NCBI GenBank assembly: GCA_033065855.1
Contig: JAVXUO010002897.1
Location: 1 to 64,000, forward strand
Source of the DNA: Escallonia rubra
Lineage: Eukaryota; Streptophyta; Magnoliopsida; Escalloniales; Escalloniaceae
Length of the DNA stretch: 64,000 bases
Direction of reading: 5' to 3'
Shown here in pieces: positions 35,001 to 45,544 of this stretch (its first letter is position 1; every line of letters begins with the position of its first letter). The notes beneath the pieces were generated by a model, which did not search any database, was not told the DNA's origin, and saw only the letters and a program-made list of their open reading frames with translations. The translations under genes and the position numbers were made by a program.

Positions 35001-38000
35001 ACCCATATTCCCCTACAATCCTCCATTAAAATCTTCCTAAAGAGTGCGAGACAACGTATCTCAGATCCCAATGCCTCCCATCTCAGGTTAATAAACTCAA
35101 AAAAAAGATCTACTACCTGAGAATTGTTCTATGCTGCATCAACATATAAATTGCACATGTATCATCCCAAAACAATTTACTACTACCATCCTTCCCTTCA
35201 AAAGCCACAACTTCCACAAGAACTGTCATAATAGGCTTCTCTATTCCTAAGCAATGATCCAGAAGTAGTATAGAATATGTGTATTTGGTGAGCTAACATA
35301 TAGGCTTGTAAATAAACTCCACCGAAACAAGCCTAGCCCAAAATTCTTGATTTAGGCTAAGTAACCTTGTTTTCTTTCTCTGCCAACAAACACTAAAGTT
35401 TTCTTTATTTGGTGATTTTTTTTCCTCTTTCTTTTGCTCTATTTCTTTGGATGAGTGATATTGGATGATGCCTAATGCATTAGTGACTCGTGTATAAATG
35501 AAAACATGTGAAAGAGAAGTTTCACTCGAGCATCCAGCCAAAAACTCCTGACATGTACTGCTAAATAAACCAGATCATTAGCTGAAAATGTGCTGGAGAT
35601 TCTTAGCATTTGAATTACACCCTACCGTCAGTATGTAATGACATGCTCATTCCGCGTTACCAAGAAACATAATCGCAGAAAAAGTGAAGAAGCACCTAAT
35701 ACCTAGCAAATGCCTTTCTCTGCAGGATGTCAATCAAATTTGGGTAGTATACCTGTAGATGATGGCCAAAACCTAACACTTGAGACCAAGTATGGCTCAA
35801 AAGACAAACTTGGTACATCGATATCGAGTGATCCTCTACCAAATGTGTTAGAAACTGCTCTTCTAAGATTTGTTTACCCACCTAATGCCAAGGTTTACAG
35901 TCAATAATTTATATCTTTCCAACTAGAACTCAAAAATAAATTCATTGTTAAAAATATAATCTTGAAGGGAACCGCTGTAGTCAGCTTCTACCTCATACTG
36001 ATCACCAAGTTTAGCAGAAATCTTTAACACAAGTTTGACTCTAAAATAAGCAAGAATCACTAACCAGAAGTGGCCAACTGGTCCAACAAATCCAAGCCCA
36101 AATAAGCTTGTGGTTGCCACTCGTCTCCAGTTGATCTTTAAATCCTTATCGTCATCCTTTGATATGAAGGATATAAATAAAGTACATTGGTTAATATTCA
36201 ATGAGTAATTCCGCAATTTGATAAGGACGCATTTAGCAGCATAAGAATATAAACCAACATACCAGGATGCTAAACTTCATGACTGTTTATCACACACGAA
36301 AAAAAGCCAAGCATACCATAATAGGAAGCCCATGAGCAGTGGTTGTGCTCGCACATAAGAGCGAGATTGATAAATCATTAAAAGTAAAGTGATTCGATGA
36401 GAACGAACAGTTTGTCCATTACAAGGATCTAATGTTTATGACAATTCATAAAAGATGGCCCGATTATGCTGAAGACGTGAGCGTCATAGTTCAACCCTTT
36501 TTAACCAATAACAGTAGGCCCAAGCCTGCAAACATGCACTTAGAAACTCGTAATGGATCACAGAATACATCCCACCCCCACCTCACCCCTCAGGGAGGCG
36601 CGGGAAAGTGTTCATCCTTCTCAGGAACTAAAAACTAGTGTCGCTACATATGCAAATACCTATATGTAACAAGGTTACCTATTAAGTGATGAGTCTCAAA
36701 GAGTTGCGTTTCATATGGAATATAGTTCAAGAAGACTTGATAAAATATTTTAGTTGCGTTGCAGACTACTGAGAAACATGAAAATTTTAGCAATGCAGAA
36801 ACGGAGGCCAGGAGAGCAAAGGGGATCTGCTACAATCGACGGTATGTCAGTGCAATACCAGGCGACATCACATGTTCATGGCAGATGAAAGAGGAGGAGA
36901 ACTGAAGACCCTACTTTACCAACCGAGATGGAGACAAAAGTAAAGGTCCATGAGAAAAGGAGAGGATCACGAACAAGCATCACCAAATGCATCACAATAA
37001 TTATTGTGTCTTCTTCATTAGCTTCAAACTTGCCCTAGTTAACTGTAGTTTAAAGCATCATTGCACCCTATTTATCTCTTGTACCCTTTTCCTTTACTTG
37101 CAACTGCTAGAGCTAAATCTAGGGTTTTGATTGTGTCTACATTTCACTAGGGCTGTTTCTGTCTTGTGTGCAGATGCGGTTTTTTCATAGTCCATATATT
37201 GAACATAGCAAGATAGAATAGAGATTATAGAATAACGTCCAATATACACTCCCTCCACTTCATAATCCGTCACCCTTGACTTTTTGCAAATCATTAGCAT
37301 AGAGTTCTGTTGCTAGCTCATCTTGGCAACACACATAGTGCCATGATCAGGGCCCACTTTCCGCAACACGCCGAGTAATTTTCAATGGTCAACCATCAAC
37401 GCTATCGACCTTGTCAACCGAAAGTGCACAACGTCCGTCACATGCCACTGAACTTGTACAAAAATGACTGAAGTCATGAACTTGTCAACTCCCAGAGGAG
37501 GAAAAACATTAGTGTGCCCCACTTTATGGAGCTGCCAGCCCAAAGACACTCCACATAGGCTTGCACCCTCCAAGAAGACCTCATTACACCTTGGTACTGA
37601 CAATGCCCAAGGGTACTTCCACCCTTTGGACTCGTGATATACTTGGACACATGGGTATCTTAAACCCACGAACTGTTCTAGATACTGAGAGAATCTTAGT
37701 GCTTGGACACCGATGTCCCATGGCATGCCATTATGCCCCCTTACCACACCAAGTAACATGACATCCACCGGTCGCGCCCATGCCTCGTCCATATGCCATG
37801 TGCCCAAACACTATATCCATCGGTCGCACTCATGCATTGTCTGTATGTTACGTTCCCCTGACACTGTCCACAAGTTGCACTCATGTGTCGTCCATATGTT
37901 ACGTATCCCGGCATTGCATGTGCCATGCCAGTTTCCATGCAATGTGCACCCCACGTCGGCACTTATCTTCACCACACCATGGCCCTTGGCCTTGGTTGCG

Positions 38001-39047
38001 GAACAAGCTTCTACCCACTCTCCAAAGTGCGGCGTTCCGAGGGGGCTCCAACTGCTCTGGCGCGTGAACTCCTCATCAGCACCTCTAAGGAAGGTCACTC
38101 TGAGACATACGAAGGTCTCTGGAGGCTAGCCGACCTAGCTATCAGTGCAGGCTTCTCCACAATGTCTGGTTCTTCACGTCTGTTGACGCTTCTGTGGGAC
38201 TCAGTGAGTATGGACATGTTCTGTGTTGGACCGGCCAAGTGAGTATGGCGGTTCAGCAGAACACCGGCTCGTGCAAGTCCTCGGTGAGGTGGCCTCTCCC
38301 ACGTGTCACTTGATGAGAAGGCATTCTTAGCTGCCTATCGATAGAGGACTCCAGGAGTTATTTGAATGATAATTCACAACACTTCATATATTAGCTCCCC
38401 ACTCTAAACCTCAAGCTCTAAAACTCTAGAGAGGTAAAGCAGTCCTGCTGCATACCTTAATATTTGGCCCTAACTCCAGACCTAAGTATTGGACATTGGA
38501 CTTGTGACCATCATCTCGTCGTCACGCACCCTCACCCTCACCCTTGCAGCAATGCAGTCCTCCAGCTTAGTCTACTTTGCATCGTTTCTTGCCCTTGCTC
38601 CTATTCTTGGTCTGTCCGACGGTCTCATACTTGGCATCCGCCTCGAGCTATACCCTCTGTGGCACCTCTACGCACTTCCTTGCATCAAGTTTTGTACAAT
38701 ATAAACAGCGACTTTCCTTATGGTTCTTGCCCTAGTTTGACACGTCAAACAATGCTCCTTTGTTCTCTTGTTACTGTTTGATCTACATGGGTCAATTATG
38801 ACTAAAGAAATCCGCAACCATTCAAAAGGGGGCGAAAACCACAAAAAACAAAAAAACAAAGGGGGCAAGCGTTGGGAGTTTGTTGACGAGCACTTACCGT
38901 AATTTGGCGGCGTTTCTTGGCGGTGGAGTGAGTGACGGCCTGAGCGGCAATGTCGCCGAACCCCCAAATCAGGCCGGAGCTAATGACCTGAGTCTTAACA
39001 GGATGCACGGCCAAGCAGTTCTGGTACCATTTCCACGCCCTCAACAT
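29088..39047 (-). CDS. Mpv17/PMP22 family membrane protein, three exons over 10 kb
   Basis: Exons 39047-38898, 36156-36065 and 29496-29088 join to 216 residues, with donors GTAAGT and GTTAGT and acceptors AAAG and ATAG. Exon 1 encodes MLRAWKWYQNCLAVHPVKTQ and the first membrane helix; exon 2 INWRRVATTSLFGLGFVGP; the W codon is split between exons 2 and 3; exon 3 carries the signature WPIVQVANFRFVPVRYQLLY...FLSW. Four membrane segments fit the family (yeast Sym1, mammalian Mpv17/PXMP2), which sits in mitochondrial inner or peroxisomal membranes and acts in pore or metabolite-transfer roles; which organelle cannot be told here. The reading frame is intact and splice sites fit, so the gene is likely functional despite introns of 2741 and 6568 bp filled with transposon debris. 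A TATA-like CTATACAAAC lies about 70-80 bases upstream of the ATG. Confidence 0.93.
29642..30732. mobile_element. Possible mariner/Stowaway-type element in Mpv17-like intron 2
   Basis: TTCCTTCCGTCCCAAAATAAG near 29642 and its rough complement GGGACGGAGGGAC near 30720 are inverted, the CTCCCTCCGTCCC type of plant mariner ends, with TA next to each. About 1.1 kb with a pyrimidine-rich zone (29750-29880) inside. No transposase is seen. Confidence 0.45.
30733..36064. other. Remaining part of Mpv17-like intron 2
   Basis: Apart from the LINE scrap at 31135-31425 I see no coding sequence. A TTGGTATCAG string at 33878 resembles a primer-binding site but has no supporting LTR. Short CG-containing stretches near 34590-34640 look like a dispersed repeat without a name. 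Confidence 0.4.
31135..31425 (-). mobile_element. LINE reverse-transcriptase tail fragment
   Basis: A 94-codon frame includes KVSWTGPCNPKCEGGLGFR, the zf-RVT region of plant L1-type LINEs (consensus W..C.PK.EGGLG), followed by WN-A-like residues (EFGSAEMYLW). It is a short, isolated remnant lying in intron 2 in the same orientation as the host gene. Confidence 0.6.
36157..38897. other. Mpv17-like intron 1
   Basis: 2741-bp intron. Its centre-left part is featureless AT-rich sequence; CTCCCTCCACTTCATAATCCG at 37251 is one mariner-like end without a partner; a solo LTR fills 37308-38687. Confidence 0.7.
37308..38687 (+). repeat. Solo LTR of the 11249/51087 family, inside Mpv17-like intron 1 (fossil)
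   Basis: Starts TGTTGCTAGCTCATCTTGG and ends CTTGCATCA, parallel to the family LTRs, with shared internal strings (TTCACCACACCA, CCACTCTCC, GAGGGGGCTCC, GTGGCACCTC). Flanks AGTTC and AGTTT form a near-perfect 5-bp duplication. More diverged and shorter (1380 bp) than the others, so probably the oldest copy. It lies antisense to the host gene, ending about 210 bp from the exon 1 donor. Confidence 0.8.
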
Positions 39048-39180
39048 TTATCATCCGATTTCTTCGAATTTGTGTTGCGCTTCTGTTGGCTGTGTGTGGG
39101 GTGGGTTGGGCTGCTGTTTGTATAGAGAAGATGCCCCTGTTGTGCGGAGACTTTAGACGAACTGAATATTCATGTATACT

Positions 39181-41309
39181 AGTTTTGATCCCGTGCGTCG
39201 CGCATGGGAGTAACAATTATTAAAATAGTTATTAAGAGATCTCGTATTTGTATATCTAATAATAATTATAAAATTGGTAATGACAATAAGATAATTAAAT
39301 TTTAATTTTACCTTTTTATATGAGTTCTCTTATCATTTTTTATCGTTAAAAATGAATTTGAGTAATAATTGTTAGTTTTTAGTGACTAATGAAGATGAAA
39401 AATAGTGTATGAAATAAGAGAAATAGTCTCTCCCAACTAATTGCAGTTGCAGTGATAATACTAATACTAATAATAATAATTTGTGTGTTGAGGTTGTATT
39501 ACTCAAGACAACCAAGAAAATAGTAACAATACATAATAAATAATTAAAAAAAATGAGAGAGTAAACAATATATAAAACTTATAATAAAATTAAGGGATAA
39601 TACCATTTTACTCCCCTGAACTATCCCCATTTTGTTATTTTGGTTCTTGAACTTTAAAATTCTTTAAATCAGTCCATGTACTTTGTGCCGTTATCAATTT
39701 AGTCCTTCCGTTAGCATTTCTGTTAAAACTCGGGAGTATTTTAGTCAAATCATGAAAAAATATGGGATAATACCATTTTAGTCTCCTGAACTATCCCCGC
39801 TTTTTTATTTTGATCCACGTACTTTAAAATGCGTTAAATCAGTCCATGTACTTTGCATCGTCATTAATTTAGTCCCTCGTTAGCATTTCTGTTAAAATTC
39901 GGGGGTATTTTAGTCAAATCATAAAAAAAATATTTCATATCTCTTCCCTTTCTGCCTTTCCCCAACCCACACCACCCCCCCCCCCCCCCCCGGGCCGCCT
40001 TTCCACCATTGCTATCACCACCATAAATCAACCATCACCACCAGCCGTTCGATCACCACCATTCTCAGCCACAAGAAGACATGTTCATCATACCTGCCAT
40101 TAACCCCTCACTCTTCCCCATTCTTCTTCCCCCACATCTGTTGCGACCACCGTAAATCAACCATCACCGCTTCCGCCTTTTCTCTAGCAATTGGTGGAAT
40201 GCATAAGCCCTCCATAGAGATGGGTGACCTTCCTGGGTTTCCTTTGCAGATTCTTGTCATTTTTCGTTGCAGATCTGAGAATGGAAGGAATTGGGTGGGC
40301 TTCCTAGTTTCCTTTGTTGTAATTGGGGTGTTGGTGTTGGGAGGGAGGAGGAAGGGTATGTTAAATCAGGTAAGGGATGTTCCATGTGGTGAGTCATATG
40401 TAATTGTAGTGGCTGATGATTGATGGGTTTAGTTTTAAAAGGATGAAATTTGGAGTTCATGATTTTGGTGGTGGCTGCTAGGATGGAGAAGAGAGGGAGG
40501 AAAGGAAGATGGGGAAGGGAGAAGAGGGAGAAAGTTAAGGGGGAGAGGTTGAGGACTATAAGGCTAGGGCTTGACTGAAATATCCCTAAATTTATAACAA
40601 AAATGCTAACGGAAGGACTAAATTAATGACGATGCAATGTACAGGGACTGATTTAACGAATTTTAAAGTATAGGGACCAAAATAAAAAAGCGGGGATAGT
40701 TCAGGGGACTAAAATGGTATTATCCCATATTTTTTCATTATTTGACTAAAATACCCCCGAGTTTTAACAGAAATGCTAACGGAGGGACTAAATTGATGAC
40801 GGCACAAAGTACATGGACTGATTTAACGAATTTTAAAGTTCAAGGACCAAAATAACAAAACGGGGATAGTTCAGGGGAGTAAAATGGTATTATCCCTCAA
40901 ATTAAAGGAAGGAGATTATGGTGGTTTAAGGAAAAAACTAATCGAGATTATTGTATTCTCCTAAACAATGAAAAAGATTTAAGATTAAAAAGAAATATAT
41001 AAAGAATTACTTTTGTCAAAATCTAGAAATTAATGGAAATGTAAAGATATAAATAAAATTTTTAGTGGGACACATAGACATAGAAGAGAGAGAAATGTAA
41101 AATCTATATAATTGGTTGAATTTCAAGTGAAAAAAAACGAATTCAAATCAAATTGAGAGAGGGAGAGAGAGAGAGAGAGATCAAAATCATTAAATATAAA
41201 GGTAAGTAATTTAAAATTGTTTAAAAATTCAAAATAGGAAAGTCCACATGGCGAAGTAAGAGATTGTCGAAGTAAGCGATGACTGGATAACATTCTCTCA
41301 GCTTCGGCT

Positions 41310-41343
<34 letters not shown>

Positions 41344-41345
41344 TT
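39181..41345. mobile_element. Possible non-autonomous Helitron, with a MULE inserted
   Basis: TAGTTTTGATCCCGTGCGTCGCGCATGGGA at its start (hairpin arms CCCGTGCG / CGCATGGG) and a (TA)n run ending in TAG at 41310-41342 resemble ends of common plant Helitron families. Neither end is proven and no Rep/helicase is present. The interior outside the inserted MULE is AT-rich and featureless. Confidence 0.3.
39594..40896. mobile_element. Non-autonomous MULE, 1303 bp, with doubled long terminal inverted repeats
   Basis: GGGATAATACCATTTTA opens each inverted end, and each arm holds two tandem copies (about 180 bp each) of the same sequence (CCTGAACTATCCCC ... TTAGCATTTCTGTTAAAA). Flanking 9-mers TAAAATTAA (39585-39593) and TCAAATTAA (40897-40905) match at 8 of 9, the Mutator signature. 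The interior (39960-40560) is a CCACCA-rich tract, a 19-base C run and a GGAGGAAGG-rich tract, not clearly coding. Confidence 0.88.
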
Positions 41346-42751
41346 TTGTATTTCCTCTCAACTAGACCTAGCAAACGAGTAAATCGGCCGGGTATGGGTA
41401 AAAATCGATCGGGTCAGAGAATTGATGTATTGTCGTTTGATTCTCAAAATATAATCGTCTTTGAGCCTATTATTGATCATCACGCTTTTTGTAACGTTAT
41501 TAATACATATTTTTTACTGTCTTATAATTTGCGTTAAAGACGGATCTATAATTTTAAAAAATTCTTTTATCGGAAGATGTTATTCATAATTATTTGAGTG
41601 CTCCGTTCACTTTCACAGCCAAGAAGGTAGCTTTCTAAAGCTTCAATTGGCACGTGTCGATCTTCTGTTGGTTCTTGGTTAGTTTATAATTCTCCTCTAA
41701 CCAGATTTGTTTCAACCGTGTACTCCTTTGCCATGTGTCACGTTTCTGCTGGCCCTTTGGTTATTGACGGTATTCTTTCATTCTCTCGGTTTTCGTGTCA
41801 TTAAGTTTTCATCAAAAAACTTATGTTGACAACGTCTTACTCATCTGATCTCTGATTGAGCTGATTTTTGTCCCGCTGAACTCGTATTTTCATTTTCTTC
41901 AGTTTGAGTCTACAATAATTTTTTTTAAACATCGATTGAATATTCATTATATTTATAAAATTATTTTGTATGTAATATTTGTGTTCGAAAGTCATTTTTG
42001 ATGATCGTGACTTATATGTGACTCGTCGGCTACGATATTTGAATGGTATAATTATAATTTTTTATACTTAATAATAAGCAATTATGTATGTGACAGTCAT
42101 AAGATTTGGTTAATGTATTTTGATATTCGACTTATTGGTTATGTAACCCCGTTTCGATAGCTTCTATTATTCGCTTGTGAAAATTGATTGAGTTATCTGA
42201 ATTCCTATTTATTGGTTCTATTCGATAACTCAAATTTGTTATTCGTTTTTGGTAACCCTCTTTTGGTCACCTTTGTTATTCGCTTGTGAAATTTGACTGA
42301 GTTTTCTAGAATTTCTATTTATTAGCTCTACTCGATAACTCATGTTTCATAATCATTTTGCCCCTATGTGTGTAAAATCTCTTACTGGGCGATTCGTGCT
42401 CACCCTGTACTTTTTGTTTCCTTCCCCTTCCAACCCAATAGTATCACGAACGGCAAGATGTTAGTACAACAATGGAATTGCTTTGGTGTTTGATATTGAG
42501 AATAATAAAGGTCATGAATTCTTTAAACGAATTATTAGTTAGTTAATTTTCTTTTACTTTGGATTCAGATAGTTAGTCTAAGAGAATGGTTATTAAGTTT
42601 TGGATTATTTTGGAGTGAAGTATTTAAGATTTAGATGATTATGTTTGTGGTACTTTAGATAATCTGCTCTACCTTAATAATAGTTACGTCTTGAACGTGA
42701 TTGGATTTTGGTTTAAAGACTTTTACAGACGCTTGGGTTCGGGGCGTTACA
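41346..42751 (+). repeat. Decayed gypsy LTR (fossil)
   Basis: TTACTGGGCGATTCGTGCTCACCCTGTA near 42382 and the end GGGGCGTTACA at 42741-42751 are typical of chromovirus LTRs. The start is not resolved and no target duplication is visible. Confidence 0.5.
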
Positions 42752-43985
42752 TCCATCTACTCCCTTGTATACTCGGTTGAATGTGTTGGCTTCTTTGCCA
42801 GAAGTACAAGAAAACAAATTAAAGTTGGGTATTTACTAGTAAACCAGGAAAAATTCGACCAACACCGGTGGGTAGACCCTGCCCGCTACCTAAAATGCAT
42901 GTATGGGTAGCAGAAATGACTACCAGCAAGAAATTAACCCGTACCTGGCCTAGACCATTTGAGAGAACCCGTCCCTATTGGGTGCGGGTTAAACCGCAGG
43001 TCAACCAGTGACTTATTATATATATTGGATTTTGTTATTAGGGTTTCATTTTACTTTTGTCCTCAAACCTCGGCTGCCAACCACAAAGACTTATCTCTCG
43101 CACTTAGAGTCTCTCAGCTGCCCACCATATGTCCATCTCATCTCCCACTCCGACCACAGGTTACCTTTTCTTTCTCTCTTAGTCTCTGGCTTACCACCTC
43201 TACCTCTGTGCAGCCTTTGACCTCTACCTAACCAAGCCCTCCACCTCGCAGAAACCGACCATCGCCACCATCAGAGTCCCGCCACCATTATGATGACCCG
43301 CCACCACAAAACTAACCACCACCGCGGGCCAAAAATTCCACCACTACAAACCGCCGACAACCACATAAGAAGCGGCAAGCTACCGACGTGCCTCTCTCCG
43401 ATCATCCTTATCTACAATAACTGAAATCTATCTTCATCGTATTTTTCTTGAGTTCTTTATTGTCCTTGTGTAATCTCATCTTTGAAATAATATATCTCTT
43501 CTTTTTTAAGTTTATCGATATGGATCTGGTTGTCACAAAAGTAAAAATTGAAGGGTGGAATTAATTAATGGCGAGAAGTGGACTTGCAGTGTTAAAGGGG
43601 AACATAAAATCACAAGTTTGTGCTGGGTTACCCACGTTTAGCTGGAGCATGCGGGCCTGGTGCAGGTGCATAATTTAACTACTCAAAATTTCATGTAATT
43701 TTTTACACCTACCAGAGCGGGTTAGACCCGTACCCGGTGGGTTTATAAGCAATAGCTTTTGTTGTAGTGGCAAGCATTTAATCCTAACAAATGGTGTAAA
43801 GCAGGTCATGGGTTTGAGTTCATGAGGTGTATATGGGGGAGGGATTCTTGACAAATCGGAGTTTGGCGGCATCCATCCACTCCTTTGTGTATTAGACTGT
43901 GTGCCCTTGCTGTTGTGTTAGGAGTATAAGAAAATAAAATTGCTTCTTTACAAATAACAATTTCTTTTGGTGCAGTGATAAACGT
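42752..43985. repeat. Mixed repeat debris with a SINE-like unit
   Basis: Near 43760 TTGTTGTAGTGGCAAGC resembles a pol III A box and near 43807 CATGGGTTTGAGTTCATG a B box. Their downstream part (43870-43935) is similar to 42752-42820, suggesting two related SINE tails. CCGCCACCA-rich sequence fills 43250-43400. No host gene. Confidence 0.4.
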
Positions 43986-44368
43986 TTAATCATAATGAAT
44001 GTATTTCTTTATACTCGAAATAAGAAATTTTCTTGCACATGCGAAAACTATGGTAGTAATGCAACTGTGTAAGCCACCGACACGACTTTCTCCAAATGGC
44101 ACAGCAAACCTAAGGCTAAGTCTGCCATTCTCATCAAAACGCATCACCCCCTTCCAGGGTGAAACACAAAATCGGTTGCCTAAAAACTCAGGGTGTATAA
44201 ATTGGTGAGATGTATAGCTACCATGCTTGTCCCTAGAAATTACGATGCTTGCCCAAATTAAATGAACTTCCGAAGTAGCGGAGTGTATTAACTCAGGTCC
44301 CAGTCTGAATAAATGTTTGCCTACCTCATCCTGCATAGTGTCCAGGACCTTCGTCCATTCATAGAACG

Positions 44369-44424
<56 letters not shown>

Positions 44425-44780
44425 CAACTCTTTACATGTCTAGTAACTGTTCTAATACATGCAAACTCAACCAAGGTAGATGTTTATGCCAACTACCATG
44501 AAGATCTATCATCCAAGCTCTCGATGTCCTATAAGGTCTGAATGGTATGCTCGGATTGCCTGACAGTCTGTGGGTGATACACTATGCTGAAAGGAAGATT
44601 CTTGCAGAGAGATTTATGAAAACTCCTTTAGAACTATGAAGTAAAATCTTTGATTTCGATTTGGCAATATAAATAGTTATACCTCGTGCAATTTTACTAC
44701 CTCATCAATTCCCAAGCGAGTCAACTTAGATGATGACGTTGTAGCTCAAATCTTAAAGACGTGTGTTGTATTCGTCAATC
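43986..44780 (-). mobile_element. Ty3/gypsy integrase fragment (fossil)
   Basis: On the - strand, degraded integrase motifs are in order: YHPQTVRQSEHTIQ (near 44570), LGPELIHS, CVSPWKGVMRFDENGRLS and LRFAVPF. It is interrupted by an (AT)n tract and has several breaks. Confidence 0.75.
44373..44422. repeat. (AT)25 microsatellite
   Basis: Uninterrupted AT dinucleotides lying within the integrase fossil. Confidence 0.97.
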
Positions 44781-45544
44781 TGTCAGCAACAACTCAATTA
44801 GTATCAAAACCTTTGGTTGTCCTTTGCAACTCTTCCACAATAATCAGTTGTAGAATTCTCCCACTTCCACTTGGGGTGGGGGTAGGGGGTGGGGGTTGGA
44901 ATCTCAAATGTCTAGAGTTGCCCACCAGGATTCTAATTTTCATTCTTGGCTTTCTGTCCTTGGTAACCCTCCAAAAGTTTCTTCATAATACCTCATTGCT
45001 CCTTATAAGTTTGTTATGTTCTTAAGTAAACCCCAATGTTATTATACATAGAGCTTCAAGACTTTAAAATGCAATAATCCCCCAAAACATTTCCCATTAC
45101 GTCCAAAATATATTTACCCTGAGCCTAAAGATTGTAGCATTTTTGTCTAGAAATTGAGATATATGCCAATGCCCTACAATCTACAAAAGTAAGTACAACA
45201 CTAACCTTAATAGACTAAATAGCAAATTGTGATCAACAACTTGTGGGACTGATTAAGAGATCTCATGGCACCCAAAATAACTATTGAATGGTTCTACAAT
45301 CCAATTATCATTCATACTCTCTAATGGGCACACTCATAGTGTCTTCCCAACATAGTTTGATAAGCAGGACCTCACGAAGGATCCCCTCACTATACTTGTT
45401 GTTTAGGAAAAGAGAAGACAAGTCATTAACCTCAAAGCTGTAAAAGGAAGCCCTAGTTACTACTCATGAATGACTCCTGCAACGAGATGATTAGTTAACT
45501 AAACCGCCAACCCAAAATGCCCATCTCATTTTATAAACAATCAG
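44781..45544. other. Intervening sequence, nothing recognised
   Basis: AT-rich apart from a G-rich patch GGGGTGGGGGTAGGGGG at 44873-44897. No coding or repeat end identified. Confidence 0.4.

Noticed and set aside
37251-37275. Mariner-like end CTCCCTCCACTTCATAATCC
   Set aside because: No inverted partner found before or after the adjacent solo LTR.
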